Positions 1 to 8,616 of a DNA stretch of 64,000 nucleotides are shown piece by piece. Position 1 is the stretch's first letter, and each line of letters starts with the position of its first letter. The stretch comes from Paenibacillus rhizophilus (lineage in GTDB: Bacteria > Bacillota > Bacilli > Paenibacillales > Paenibacillaceae): positions 62,001 through 126,000 of the forward strand of contig NZ_RQPI01000011.1 of the NCBI RefSeq assembly GCF_003854965.1. The letters are read 5' to 3'. Both the position numbers and the translations under genes were made by a program. A model generated the notes under the pieces. That model was not told the DNA's origin. It did not search any database and saw only the letters and a program-made list of their open reading frames with translations.

Positions 1-369
1 CTCAAGGCGGAGGAAGTCCTGGTCGACGGATATGTATTGAAGGAGGCGCTCCCTGAAGAGCTTCTGTTCGCCATTCAACTGGTCCACAAAGGCAGAAAAT
101 ATTACGATCCCGGCCTGATGGAAGACAAGATGAGGATGAGCGGCAAGAGCCCGACCGACGAATTGACGCCCAAAGAGCGGGAAGTTCTGATTGAGCTCGG
201 TCAGGGCGCCTGCAACCGGGAAATCGCCTCCAGGCTGTTCATCAGCGAGTTCACGGTCAAGAAGCATGTCAGCCAAATTTTGGCCAAGCTTCAGGTCGCG
301 GACCGCACTCAAGCGGCGCTTTACGCCAACGCGGTCGGTCTAACCAAATACGAGATGTCTGTCGAATAA
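1..369 (+). CDS. NarL/LuxR-family response regulator, C-terminal part (5' end outside window)
   Basis: The reading frame is open from base 1, so the start lies upstream of the window. The first residues (DGYVLKEA) match the last beta-strand and helix of a receiver domain, including the conserved lysine that contacts the phosphorylation site. From about residue 55 there is a LuxR-type helix-turn-helix: LTPKEREVL, then NREIASRLFISEFTVKKHVSQIL, ending with the typical DRTQAALYA helix. It is a DNA-binding response regulator of the NarL/DegU type. Its sensor kinase should lie upstream, outside the window. It is separated from the EPS operon by a terminator, so a role in EPS control is possible but not shown. 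Confidence 0.9.
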   Translation, partial: LKAEEVLVDGYVLKEALPEELLFAIQLVHKGRKYYDPGLMEDKMRMSGKSPTDELTPKEREVLIELGQGACNREIASRLFISEFTVKKHVSQILAKLQVADRTQAALYANAVGLTKYEMSVE

Positions 370-396
370 ACTCGGACAGAATCATTCATTTTCAGG

Positions 397-424
397 AACA
401 CGGACAAGATGTCCGTGTTTTTTT
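397..424 (+). terminator. Rho-independent terminator after the response regulator
   Basis: A 9-bp perfect stem (AACACGGAC / GTCCGTGTT) with an AAGAT loop is followed by a T tract. It lies 28 bases after the stop codon. Confidence 0.9.
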
Positions 425-722
425 GTGCGAAATCATAAACTTTGGAGCCCTAAAGACCCGGTTGCGCTCTGGGCCAATACCTCAATTTGCGGTTACTTAT
501 TTTATCGGTAACTGTTCCACAGCGGAATAGACACCTTAGTACCATATCGTATGGTACCAAAGTATACCATAGTTTGTCCTTAAGCGGTAATTTTCTTTAT
601 TCGAAAGTGAAATCGAAAGTAATGGCAGGGACCATGCCTCGAAAAATGAGGATTGATAGAATAAAAGTAAGTTATCTGAAACTTTCAGAAGTCTTTCAAA
701 ATCCTACGGAAGGAGGATCGCT
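425..722 (+). promoter_or_regulatory. Leader of the EPS operon, about 300 bases without a gene
   Basis: This stretch separates the upstream terminator from the first EPS gene and must carry the operon promoter. Two inverted repeats are visible: 539-557 (listed separately) and CTGAAACTTTCAG at 676-688, a perfect 6-bp palindrome around one base. A strong ribosome binding site (AAGGAGG) ends at about 717. A short open frame at 487-750 runs into the first gene in another frame; it lacks protein-like character and is not called. Confidence 0.5.
539..557. promoter_or_regulatory. Perfect inverted repeat, candidate operator of the EPS operon
   Basis: GTACCATA-TCG-TATGGTAC is an 8-bp perfect palindrome with a 3-base centre. 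A further related half-site (TATACCATA) follows within about 8 bases. The layout resembles repeated half-sites for a dimeric regulator; which protein binds is unknown. Confidence 0.45.
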
Positions 723-1463
723 GTGGAAAAGACGATTTTGGATTACCTGAATCTGATTAAGAAAAGGCTGTGGCTCATTGTATTGTTCGTGCTGATCTCC
801 TGCAGTACCACCTATTATGTCAGCAAGAACTACGTGGTCCCCGTCTATTCCGCAACAGCGCAGCTGCTGGTGAACAACGCCGCAGATCTGTCGGAAGGCA
901 ATAATCTTAACAATCTGAATTTCAGTCTCAATCTGATCGGGAGTTACAAGGATGTCATCAAATCGCCGGCCATTATGGACCGCGTGGCCGCGGCGCATCC
1001 GGAGTTCGGGCTGACCGGAGATCAGCTGAGCTCCAAGGTTAGCATCAAATCTTCGGAAGGAAGCCAGGTCATCAATCTCGGCGTAAACGATGAAAGCTAT
1101 GTCAAGGCCGCCGGAATCGTCAATGCGGTATCCCAGACTTTCATTCGTTCCCTGCCGGAGCTGATGAATCTGAGCAACGTCACCTTCCTCACACCCGCGG
1201 ACCCTAAAGATGTTCCGGGGCCTGTAAACGGCGGCTTTACAATGAATTTGGTTATCAGCTTCGTCGTTTCGCTGATGGCGGCTCTTGGGATTATCCTGCT
1301 GATGGAGACGCTGAATGGCGCTCTTCGCTCCGAGAAGGAAGCGGAGCATGAGTTTGGCCTTCCGGTCATCGGCACCATCCCGGTTATCCGCAAACGCGAC
1401 CTCGGCAAAGGCGGAGGCGACAAAGCAAGGGTAGGGGAGGGAGCTTATGCTGCGGTTAAGTAA
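723..1463 (+). CDS. Wzz/YveK-family chain-length regulator, tyrosine kinase modulator
   Basis: This is a 246-residue membrane protein of the Wzz family in its Gram-positive form (CapA/CpsC/YveK). It has an N-terminal membrane segment at about residues 16-33, an extracellular domain, and a second membrane segment at about 174-195, preceded by a proline-rich stretch (PADPKDVPGPVN). The cytoplasmic tail after the second segment normally activates the partner kinase. The GTG start at 723 is preceded by AAGGAGG. It overlaps the kinase gene by 17 bases, so the two are translationally coupled. In known systems such pairs set the length of the exported polysaccharide. It is the first gene of the EPS operon. 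Confidence 0.9.
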   Translation: MEKTILDYLNLIKKRLWLIVLFVLISCSTTYYVSKNYVVPVYSATAQLLVNNAADLSEGNNLNNLNFSLNLIGSYKDVIKSPAIMDRVAAAHPEFGLTGDQLSSKVSIKSSEGSQVINLGVNDESYVKAAGIVNAVSQTFIRSLPELMNLSNVTFLTPADPKDVPGPVNGGFTMNLVISFVVSLMAALGIILLMETLNGALRSEKEAEHEFGLPVIGTIPVIRKRDLGKGGGDKARVGEGAYAAVK

Positions 1464-2088
1464 CAGTCTCATTGCCGAACGAAATCCGCAGTCGCATGTG
1501 TCCGAATCGTTCCGCTCGCTTCGCACCTACATCCGGCAGCTCGGGCTGCTGCAGGGCGGGGGAGGAAGAGCGCTGCTGTTCACATCCGGCGAAGCGGGAG
1601 AAGGAAAGACAACGGTTCTGGCCAATCTCGCGGTTTCCTTCGTCCAGGACGGCAAGAAAGTGGCGGTTGTGGATTGCAATCTTCGCAGCCCCGGTCTTCA
1701 CACGGTGTTCGGGGTAGAGAATGGCGAAGGTTTGGCTGACTGTCTGAGCGGTCAGAAGGAGCCGGGCAAGATTAGCGTCTTCGGCAACCTTGCCAATCTG
1801 ACCATCGTGACGGCAGGTTCTTCCACCATTAGCCCGCCCGATCTGCTGGGCAACGCGGCGATGGTGGAACTGCTGGAAGAACTCAAAGGAACTCATGACC
1901 TGGTTCTGCTGGACTCGCCTCCGGCGGTGGAATACAGCGATGCCCGCGTGCTCGCGCCGCTTACAGACGGCGTCGTCATCGTTGCCCGCTACGGCAAGTC
2001 CAAGCGGGATTCGATCCGCAGAGTCAAAACGCTGATGGAACAAGCCGGGACCGCAATTCTCGGCATTGCCATAAATCAAGCCAAGTAA
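1447..2088 (+). CDS. CpsD/CapB-type BY-kinase ATPase (EPS regulation)
   Basis: This 213-residue P-loop ATPase belongs to the bacterial tyrosine kinase family that partners the membrane protein upstream. Visible motifs are Walker A (SGEAGEGKTT, residues 47-56), a Walker A-prime region (VVDCNLRSP, with Asn78 where a second Asp is usual), and Walker B (LLDSPP, residues 154-159). Residues 11-30 carry the RNPQSHVSESFRSLRT activation region. The protein ends at GIAINQAK and has no tyrosine-rich C-terminal cluster, the usual autophosphorylation site in CpsD/YwqD. It may signal differently or act mainly as a copolymerase ATPase. Confidence 0.88.
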   Translation: MLRLSNSLIAERNPQSHVSESFRSLRTYIRQLGLLQGGGGRALLFTSGEAGEGKTTVLANLAVSFVQDGKKVAVVDCNLRSPGLHTVFGVENGEGLADCLSGQKEPGKISVFGNLANLTIVTAGSSTISPPDLLGNAAMVELLEELKGTHDLVLLDSPPAVEYSDARVLAPLTDGVVIVARYGKSKRDSIRRVKTLMEQAGTAILGIAINQAK

Positions 2089-2093
2089 GCTTT

Positions 2094-2205
2094 CGAAGCC
2101 AGTTTTGCGAAGTTGTTCGAGGATGCTTATGCTAACAAAACTTGGTGCATGCTTACGAAGCCAGTTTTGCGAAGTTGTTCAAGGATGCTTATGCTAACAA
2201 AACTT
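2094..2205. repeat. Two 50-bp direct repeats, 62-bp period, upstream of galU
   Basis: Copy 1 is 2094-2143 and copy 2 is 2156-2205, separated by 12 bases and differing at one position (g to a). Each copy contains AGTTTTG near its start and CAAAACT near its end, which can pair into a stem-loop. Copy 2 runs directly into the galU ribosome binding site (TAGGAGG at 2207-2213). Confidence 0.9.
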
Positions 2206-2218
2206 TTAGGAGGCATGG

Positions 2219-3106
2219 ATGATGAAAAAAGTGAAAAAAGTGATTATCCCCGCAGCCGGTTTAGGAACCCGTTTTCTTCCCGCAACGAAAGCAATGCCCA
2301 AGGAAATGCTGCCCATCATCAACAAGCCTACTATTCAGTACATTGTGGAGGAAGCGATCGCTTCCGGCATCGAGGACATCATTATCGTAACCGGTAAAGG
2401 TAAACGGGCGATCGAAGACCACTTCGACAACGCCTTCGAGCTGGAATCGCGGCTGCTTGAGGATGGCAAGCTGGAACTGCTCAAGGAGGTACAACGTTCG
2501 TCCAAGGTTGAAATTCACTATATCCGGCAAAAGGAACCCAAAGGCCTGGGCCATGCGGTCTGGTGCGCAAGACGGTTTATCGGCGACGAGCCGTTCGGCG
2601 TAATGCTCGGGGACGATATCGTTACCGGACAGACGCCGTGCCTCAAACAGCTGATCGACCAGTACGAGGAAACGCAGAACTCGGTCATCGGCGTGCAGGA
2701 AATTCCCGACGAGTTCACCAATCGGTACGGCATTATCGAGCCGGATTTGCAGGACGGCCGTCTGTACCGCGTCCACAACTTTGTCGAGAAGCCGGCGCTG
2801 GGCACCGCTCCTTCCAACCTGGCCATTATGGGCCGGTACGTGTTCACACCGAAAATCTTTAAATATCTCGATTTGCAGGAGAAGGGCGCTGGCGGCGAAA
2901 TCCAGTTGACCGACGCGATCCAAAAGCTGAATCAAAGCGAGCGGGTCTATGCCTACAATTTCGATGGAACGAGATACGACGTCGGGGAACGGCTGGGGTA
3001 CATTTTGACAACAATGGAGTTCGCTTTGCAGAACAAGGATTTGCGCTATCCCCTCATGGATGCCATGGCCGAATGGTTAAGCAAGGCGGAACAAGCCACA
3101 AGTTGA
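2219..3106 (+). CDS. galU: UTP-glucose-1-phosphate uridylyltransferase
   Basis: It makes UDP-glucose from UTP and glucose-1-phosphate in the cytoplasm. The 295-residue length is typical. The nucleotide-binding signature [20 protein letters not shown] lies near residues 13-32, and later motifs FVEKP and [10 protein letters not shown] are also typical. The ATG at 2219 follows TAGGAGG with a 5-base gap; a second ATG comes immediately after. The product feeds UDP-glucose dehydrogenase (12416) and the glycosyltransferases of the same operon. It is separated from the kinase gene by a duplicated 50-bp element that could form hairpins in the mRNA. Confidence 0.95.
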   Translation: MMKKVKKVIIPAAGLGTRFLPATKAMPKEMLPIINKPTIQYIVEEAIASGIEDIIIVTGKGKRAIEDHFDNAFELESRLLEDGKLELLKEVQRSSKVEIHYIRQKEPKGLGHAVWCARRFIGDEPFGVMLGDDIVTGQTPCLKQLIDQYEETQNSVIGVQEIPDEFTNRYGIIEPDLQDGRLYRVHNFVEKPALGTAPSNLAIMGRYVFTPKIFKYLDLQEKGAGGEIQLTDAIQKLNQSERVYAYNFDGTRYDVGERLGYILTTMEFALQNKDLRYPLMDAMAEWLSKAEQATS

Positions 3107-3165
3107 TAGATTAAAGTGTTACACATATTTTATGGGCCATTCTTTCAAGGAGGATTGAGAGGGAA

Positions 3166-3855
3166 ATGAGCATGCAAAAAATGCCGGATGACGCTGAGCA
3201 GATTCTGTCGAGCCTTTATGTGCTGCATGCCGAAGAAGCGCAGGAAACCAATTCTTACCTGGTTATGAAACGGGTAATCGACATCCTTTTTTCCGCTCTG
3301 TGTCTCTTCTTGCTGCTGCCCCTGTTTGCCGTAGTCGCGATACTGATTAAGCTTGACGACCCGAAAGGGAAAGTGTTCTTCCGGCAGACTCGCATAGGCA
3401 AGGACGAGAAGCCGTTCGAGATGTACAAGTTCAGATCCATGATCGCGAATGCGGAGGAACTGAAAAAGAATCTGATGGCTTACAACGAGGTCAGCGGGGC
3501 GATGTTCAAAATGAAGAACGACCCCCGCATCACACGGATGGGCAGGTTTTTACGCAAAACCAGCATCGACGAGTTGCCTCAGCTGTGGAACGTGCTGGTC
3601 GGCAACATGAGTCTGGTCGGCCCCCGGCCTCCTCTTCCAGATGAAGTGGCGCAGTATACGGAGTACGACAAGCAGCGGCTGACCGTCACCCCGGGATGCA
3701 CGGGCTACTGGCAGGTGCACGCTCGGAACAGCGTCGGATTCGAAGAAATGGTCCAGCTGGACCTTACGTACATTCGGATGCGGAGCACGGCGCTCGATCT
3801 TAAGATTATCGTCAAGACGGGCCTTATGCTGCTAGGATCGAAAAACGCTTATTAA
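3166..3855 (+). CDS. Polyprenyl-phosphate sugar-1-phosphate transferase (priming enzyme)
   Basis: This member of the bacterial sugar transferase family (WbaP/WcaJ/EpsL C-terminal catalytic type) moves a sugar-1-phosphate from a UDP-sugar to undecaprenyl phosphate on the inner face of the membrane, starting each EPS repeat unit. It is the short 229-residue form with one hydrophobic segment at about residues 38-61, RQTRIGKDEKPF, the catalytic Asp-Glu pair in SIDELPQLWNVL (about 135-136) and VGPRPP (about 151-156). It starts at ATG 3166 after AAGGAGG/GAGAGGG. Which hexose is transferred cannot be told from sequence. Confidence 0.92.
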   Translation: MSMQKMPDDAEQILSSLYVLHAEEAQETNSYLVMKRVIDILFSALCLFLLLPLFAVVAILIKLDDPKGKVFFRQTRIGKDEKPFEMYKFRSMIANAEELKKNLMAYNEVSGAMFKMKNDPRITRMGRFLRKTSIDELPQLWNVLVGNMSLVGPRPPLPDEVAQYTEYDKQRLTVTPGCTGYWQVHARNSVGFEEMVQLDLTYIRMRSTALDLKIIVKTGLMLLGSKNAY

Positions 3856-3876
3856 TTCAGAAATTAGGTGATGCCC

Positions 3877-4821
3877 ATGTTAGAGCAAGGAGACGTACCC
3901 CGGCTGTCAATCATCATCTGCACTTACAATCGGGCCGGGCTGTTATCCAAAACGCTGGATTCCCTGCTCGGGCTCGAAATGCTGGATGAGGCGGAGGTCA
4001 TTGTGGTCGATAATCGCTCGACCGACGATACGGCGTTCGTCGTGAAGCGGTTCATGGACAAGTATGAAAATATGATCCAAATGAGATATTTGCTGGAGCC
4101 GGTTCAAGGACTGTCGGCGGCCCGCAATTCGGGAATTCTGGCGGCGAAATCGACGCTGATCGCCTTTCTCGACGATGATGCGCTGCCTGTCCGGACTTGG
4201 GTTTCAACGATTGTAAACACCATGGAAAGCAAGCCGGCAGTGATGGCCATGGGCGGGAAGGTTGCTCCTATCTTTGAAAACGGGAGGCCGGAGTGGCTGA
4301 TCAAGCCGTTTGAGTTCCCTTATACGATCATGGATTTGGGCAACCGGATCAAAGAGTATCCCGGCAAGTTCCACCCCTGCGGCGCCAACATGGCGATGAG
4401 GCGTGAAGTCTTCAATCTGAGCCTCTTCCCGCTGGAGCTTGGCCGCAAAGGGGAGTCGCTCTTGTCGGGCGAGGAAACCTGGCTGTTCGGGAGAATCCGG
4501 AAAGAAGGACAATCCATTCTTTATCATCCGCAGATGGCGGTGGACCATTTCGTTCCGGCGAGCCGCCTGACGGAGAACTGGATCATGAAACGGTATTACA
4601 GTCAGGGGCTGTCCAACGCTCTCGGAAGCAGCGGCCCGATGGGCACCCTGCTTCTTTGGGGGAAGACGGGGGCTAAACTTCTGTATATCGCCGTGGATTC
4701 CGTTTTGTCCGCGATATCCGGAAGCCAGGGAAGAAAGCTGCTGAACAAATGCAGGCTGGAGAGCGTCCGCGGTACGCTCCATATGCTGCGGAATCGAAAT
4801 CGGGAATCGGCGACGGGGTGA
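3877..4821 (+). CDS. Glycosyltransferase family 2 protein
   Basis: This is a GT-A fold inverting glycosyltransferase with an N-terminal SIIICTYNRAG, VVDNRSTDDT and the metal-binding triad region FLDDDALP. A GANMAMRREV and an ED-like catalytic region (SGEETWLFGRI) follow. It probably adds one sugar to the lipid-linked EPS intermediate. Three in-frame starts exist (GTG 3868, ATG 3871, ATG 3877). The ATG at 3877 is preferred because TTAGGTGAT lies at a proper distance in front of it. The next gene begins 4 bases after the stop. Confidence 0.9.
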   Translation: MLEQGDVPRLSIIICTYNRAGLLSKTLDSLLGLEMLDEAEVIVVDNRSTDDTAFVVKRFMDKYENMIQMRYLLEPVQGLSAARNSGILAAKSTLIAFLDDDALPVRTWVSTIVNTMESKPAVMAMGGKVAPIFENGRPEWLIKPFEFPYTIMDLGNRIKEYPGKFHPCGANMAMRREVFNLSLFPLELGRKGESLLSGEETWLFGRIRKEGQSILYHPQMAVDHFVPASRLTENWIMKRYYSQGLSNALGSSGPMGTLLLWGKTGAKLLYIAVDSVLSAISGSQGRKLLNKCRLESVRGTLHMLRNRNRESATG

Positions 4822-4825
4822 ATGG

Positions 4826-6175
4826 ATGATGATAAGCGGCCACCGGGCTTCCAAATTGTATGCACTGCCGTACGGAATGCTCTTTCTCATGTCGGCTCTG
4901 TTTCTCGGTACGACAGTGATTTACAAGCCGGCTGTCGCGGTTGCCGCTGTCGGTTTGCTCCTTATGCTCGTCGTATCCCTGACCCGGCCGGATTATATCA
5001 GCTATTTCGTACTGCTGACCACGGCAATATCGATCAATTTTCTGTATGGCGGAAGCCTTTTCGGAATGGAAATATTGTCGCTGTATAAGCTGGCCATGCT
5101 GGCGCTGCTCGTGCCCTGCATCCTCGTCAACGGCCTGCGCTTCAAGCTCAGTTATCCGCTGTTGGCCTTGCTCGCGATGGTATTTATGACCTTTACGGTC
5201 TCCATCTGGCTTCCCCAGATGACATCTCAGATTGCGGTCAAGGCATTCATCGGACTGTCTCTGCCGTTCATGTTCCTGCTGATCAACTGGAAAAAAGAAG
5301 TGGCCCAGCGGCACATCTACTTGATCTGCCTGCTCCCGACGGTAAGCCTGGTGATCGGAGCGCTGCTGCAGGCGGCCCATCTTCACCCCATGCTGAATGT
5401 GGAATTCACCGGCGCGGTGCGGATTCAAGGGGCGAATATCCCGTCGCATCTGGCGATGCTCGCCTTTCTTGGAACGGTGATTCCGTTCATTGAGCTGAAG
5501 CGAAATCCGGGCCATGAGCGGTTTTATTACAGCATACTGGCCGTGAATTTCGTGACGCTGATCGGTACGGGAACAAGAGGGCCCCTCCTCGCGCTGCTCC
5601 CAATGGCTCTCTATTACTTCTTCGACATTTTCCGGCGCTATCTGAAAGGCAAAACCCGTTATTTGATTCCACTGCTGTGTTCGGTAGCGGTCATTGCCGG
5701 AGCCGTGTTCATGCAGTGGGACAATATCAAGAAGCGGTCCTTCGAAAGGCAGACCAGCGAGGGGATCGACCTGTCGGGACGGTCGGAAGCCTGGACTTAC
5801 TTTTTGGATAAAGCGTCGGGTTCTCCTATTTCGGGAAGAGGCTTGGGCGCCGTGACGGTGGCCAATGACGGTACGTTGTTTATAGGCTTTGTCGTTCCCC
5901 ACAACGAATATATCCGGTTTTACTTCGACGGGGGGTATATCGGCTCGATTCTGCTGTGGCTGTCGTTAATGGCTGTGTTCCTTCTGGTTTGCAGAGCTTT
6001 GGCGCCGCCGGTAAAAAAATATTACCTGCTCTTAATAGCAGCGTTTCTGGTTTATTCGTTTTCTGATAATACGCTGTCGACGGTCCAATTCATTATTCCG
6101 TTCTGTTGGTACCTGAACTGCCTGTATCGGGCTTCGCAGCCAACCGATTCCCCACAAAAAGAAGTGATACGATGA
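4826..6175 (+). CDS. O-antigen ligase/Wzy-like polysaccharide polymerase, first copy
   Basis: This 449-residue polytopic membrane protein has about ten or more hydrophobic segments and the O-antigen ligase/polymerase (Wzy_C) pattern: a large loop in the second half with SGRSEAW and GRGLGAVTVANDG, followed by VVPHNEYIRFYFDGGYIG. The histidine in PHNEY is characteristic. The likely role is polymerising repeat units on the outer face of the membrane. It begins 4 bases after the GT2 stop, and its stop codon overlaps the next start as ATGA. A second protein of this superfamily is encoded at 6982. Confidence 0.85.
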   Translation: MMISGHRASKLYALPYGMLFLMSALFLGTTVIYKPAVAVAAVGLLLMLVVSLTRPDYISYFVLLTTAISINFLYGGSLFGMEILSLYKLAMLALLVPCILVNGLRFKLSYPLLALLAMVFMTFTVSIWLPQMTSQIAVKAFIGLSLPFMFLLINWKKEVAQRHIYLICLLPTVSLVIGALLQAAHLHPMLNVEFTGAVRIQGANIPSHLAMLAFLGTVIPFIELKRNPGHERFYYSILAVNFVTLIGTGTRGPLLALLPMALYYFFDIFRRYLKGKTRYLIPLLCSVAVIAGAVFMQWDNIKKRSFERQTSEGIDLSGRSEAWTYFLDKASGSPISGRGLGAVTVANDGTLFIGFVVPHNEYIRFYFDGGYIGSILLWLSLMAVFLLVCRALAPPVKKYYLLLIAAFLVYSFSDNTLSTVQFIIPFCWYLNCLYRASQPTDSPQKEVIR

Positions 6176-6945
6176 ATCAAGTAAACATGTTCGATGTCAA
6201 CTTTAACAATTATGATTTCATGGATCTGCTGGAGTATATCGATACCACGATCCGGGAACGAAACCATTCCTACATTCTGACCTGCAATGTGGATCATGTG
6301 ATCAAGCTGCGCAAGGACCAGGAATTCCGGACGGTCTATTCCGAAGCGGGCGCTGTGGTCGCGGACGGGATGCCCCTCATATGGGCTTCCAAGATGCTGG
6401 GCAAGCCGCTTAAGCAGAAGGTCTCCGGAGCCGATCTGTTCAGCAGATTGGGGCATGCGTTTCAGCAGCGGAAATACCGGCTGTTCTTCCTTGGCTCCGC
6501 CGAAGGCGTGCCGGAACGGGCGACGAAGAACCTGAAGGCCGCATACCCGGACATCAACATCGTCGGCTGCTATTCTCCATCCTACGGCTTTGAGAACAAC
6601 GAGGAAGAGAACAAGCGGATTATAGGGATGCTCAATGAAACCCGGCCGGACATCGTGTTCGTCGGCGTTGGAGCTCCCAAGCAGGAGAAATGGATCTACC
6701 GCAATTATCTGTCCTACCGAGCGCCGATTTCGATCGGTGTCGGAGCAACCTTCGACTTTCTGTCCGGATCGGTTAAGAGGGCCCCGGATTTCATGCAAAA
6801 AACGGGGCTGGAATGGTTCTGGAGGCTTAGCCAGGAGCCGGGACGGCTGTGGAAGCGGTATTTGGTCGACGATGCTCAGTTTCTGGTTCTTCTGCTGAAG
6901 GAACTGCGCAAACGGGAAAAAGCGAACGGACAGAGCTTCGAATAA
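6172..6945 (+). CDS. WecG/TagA/CpsF-family glycosyltransferase (GT26)
   Basis: This 257-residue protein carries the GT26 signatures: ILTCNVDHV near residue 38, then ADGMPLIWASKMLG, LFFLGSAEGV, and VGVGAPKQEKWI followed by GVGATFDFLSG. TagA and WecG transfer N-acetylmannosamine or its uronate to a polyprenyl-linked acceptor; here it presumably adds a sugar early in the EPS repeat. The C-terminal basic and aromatic region (EWFWRLSQEPGRLWKRY) is typical for membrane association. The ATG at 6172 overlaps the upstream stop (ATGA). An earlier in-frame GTG at 6106 is rejected because it would lie inside the previous gene. Confidence 0.92.
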   Translation: MNQVNMFDVNFNNYDFMDLLEYIDTTIRERNHSYILTCNVDHVIKLRKDQEFRTVYSEAGAVVADGMPLIWASKMLGKPLKQKVSGADLFSRLGHAFQQRKYRLFFLGSAEGVPERATKNLKAAYPDINIVGCYSPSYGFENNEEENKRIIGMLNETRPDIVFVGVGAPKQEKWIYRNYLSYRAPISIGVGATFDFLSGSVKRAPDFMQKTGLEWFWRLSQEPGRLWKRYLVDDAQFLVLLLKELRKREKANGQSFE

Positions 6946-6981
6946 AGGCATATCCGCAAGGAACTGGAGGTGTATGAGACG

Positions 6982-8598
6982 ATGACAAGCCGCTATTCGG
7001 GCAGCAGCACCGGCCTTCCGCTGCCGGGGAATCTTCGCGCATTGGCAACAGCGGGCATCTTTACGGCGGTTTGTGCGGTTGTGCCGCTGATGATCGGCTT
7101 TGTCAGCGCGAAGCTCAGTTCCTCGAGCAGCTTGCAGCTGGCTATCGTGTCGGCACTCCTGTTTCCGGCCTTTCTGCTCGCCCTGCTGAAGCCGCGGCTG
7201 CTCGTTTCCTACACGCTGCTGGTCTGGGCCATCGCTCCCGAATTGCGCCGGCTCGCCGACTGGAGTGAAGGAGCCTACCATACCGTCTCATTGCTTAGCC
7301 TAGCCCCGCTGCTCGCGGGGGCGACGGTCGCCATACCGGTTATGCGCGAGATTCATACCATCAAGCGGCCCTTTATGCGGCTTATGCTGCTGTTCGCGGT
7401 TCCGCTCGGATACGCCACCCTGATCGGCTTGGCCAAGAACGGCGTCGGTTCGGCGTACGATCTCCTGAATTACCTGGTTCCGCTGCTGCTGCTGCCGTAT
7501 TTTGCGGTAACGCCGTTTACGGCCCGTGATATCGACAAGCTGCTCGGCACCTACGCCAATCTCGCGGTTATGGTTGCCGTGTACGGCATCATTCAGTACT
7601 TGACGGTGCCCGCGTGGGATGCCTTCTGGATGCGGAATTCAGGCATGAATTCCATCGGTACGCCGCATCCGCTGGAGGTCAGAGTCTTCTCCACCCTGAA
7701 CTCGCCGGGACCCGCCGCAACCTTTCTCGTGTTTGCGCTGGTGCCGATGATCCTTGAGAAGCGGTGGCGGGGGGCCTTCAGTTGGATCGGCGTTCTGCTT
7801 GTGGTCGTTTGTCTGCTGACCACGCTCGTCCGCGCATCCTGGCTTGTACTGCTGGTTATGCTTCTCGTCTATATCGCTTCCTCCTCTTCCAAAGGCAAGT
7901 GGAAGACACTGGTTCAGGTGCTCTTTGTGGCTCTCGCACTATTCTGGATCGTTCCGAAGCTTCCGGGAGCGGAGGGGCTGACCGCCCGAATGGAGACCCT
8001 CTCATCCATTAAAGAGGATCGCTCGTATAATGATCGGCTCAACCTGCTGGGAAGCATGATCCCGGCTATTAAATCGAATCCGGTAGGCCAGGGAATCGGC
8101 AGCGTCGGACAAAGTACGAAGCTTGGCAACAGCGGCGAGCTTGGCGAATACGGCATTATGGACAACGGCTTCATTGCCCTGATGCTCACCTTCGGCGCAC
8201 CGGGCGGCCTGCTGTTTTTTATCGCACTTGGCGCGGTCGCCAAGCAGATATTCGGCAGAGTCGCCGGCACGAACCGGCTTCAGCTATATGGCAGGCTGGC
8301 CCTCGCGGCATGGGTCGGCGCAGTGGCCGGGCTTGTGTCGGACAACGGATTCTCCGGACTTAAGGGCTACCTGATCTGGATGCTGATCGCTCTTGGCCTC
8401 GGCGCCAGAGAGAGGATGAACAGCAGAAAGAAGGAAACGGCCCGAGCCGCGGCCGAACCTGAAGCCGTAAGCGCGCAGGTTCGGTGCGGAGAGGCAGGCT
8501 GCTTCGAAATGCCGGCCGTTCCGCAAGTCGTTACGGCTGAGACGAAGACGACAATGAATTCCTATATGGGCAAGAAAACAATGGATGCGAACGGTTAG
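6982..8598 (+). CDS. O-antigen ligase/Wzy-like membrane protein, second copy
   Basis: This 538-residue polytopic membrane protein resembles O-antigen ligase/polymerase proteins. It has serial hydrophobic segments up to about residue 465, a loop with SYNDRLNLLGSMIPAIKSNPVG and GIGSVGQ, and a hydrophilic tail of about 70 residues containing KKETARAAAEPEA. GGAGGTG at 6966-6972 precedes an in-frame GTG at 6970 and an ATG at 6982; the ATG is preferred. With the copy at 4826 it gives two candidate polymerases or ligases in one operon. One may polymerise the repeat unit and the other may attach or release the chain; the sequence does not tell which. Confidence 0.8.
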   Translation: MTSRYSGSSTGLPLPGNLRALATAGIFTAVCAVVPLMIGFVSAKLSSSSSLQLAIVSALLFPAFLLALLKPRLLVSYTLLVWAIAPELRRLADWSEGAYHTVSLLSLAPLLAGATVAIPVMREIHTIKRPFMRLMLLFAVPLGYATLIGLAKNGVGSAYDLLNYLVPLLLLPYFAVTPFTARDIDKLLGTYANLAVMVAVYGIIQYLTVPAWDAFWMRNSGMNSIGTPHPLEVRVFSTLNSPGPAATFLVFALVPMILEKRWRGAFSWIGVLLVVVCLLTTLVRASWLVLLVMLLVYIASSSSKGKWKTLVQVLFVALALFWIVPKLPGAEGLTARMETLSSIKEDRSYNDRLNLLGSMIPAIKSNPVGQGIGSVGQSTKLGNSGELGEYGIMDNGFIALMLTFGAPGGLLFFIALGAVAKQIFGRVAGTNRLQLYGRLALAAWVGAVAGLVSDNGFSGLKGYLIWMLIALGLGARERMNSRKKETARAAAEPEAVSAQVRCGEAGCFEMPAVPQVVTAETKTTMNSYMGKKTMDANG

Positions 8599-8616
8599 AA
8601 AAAGGAGGAAACCTGC

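Noticed and set aside
487..750. 87-codon frame in the EPS operon leader
   Set aside because: It has no ribosome binding site or protein-like character, and it overlaps the real start of the chain-length regulator gene in another frame.
696..2079. Minus-strand open frames opposite the chain-length regulator and kinase genes
   Set aside because: Both plus-strand genes have clear family motifs and ribosome binding sites; the opposite frames have none.
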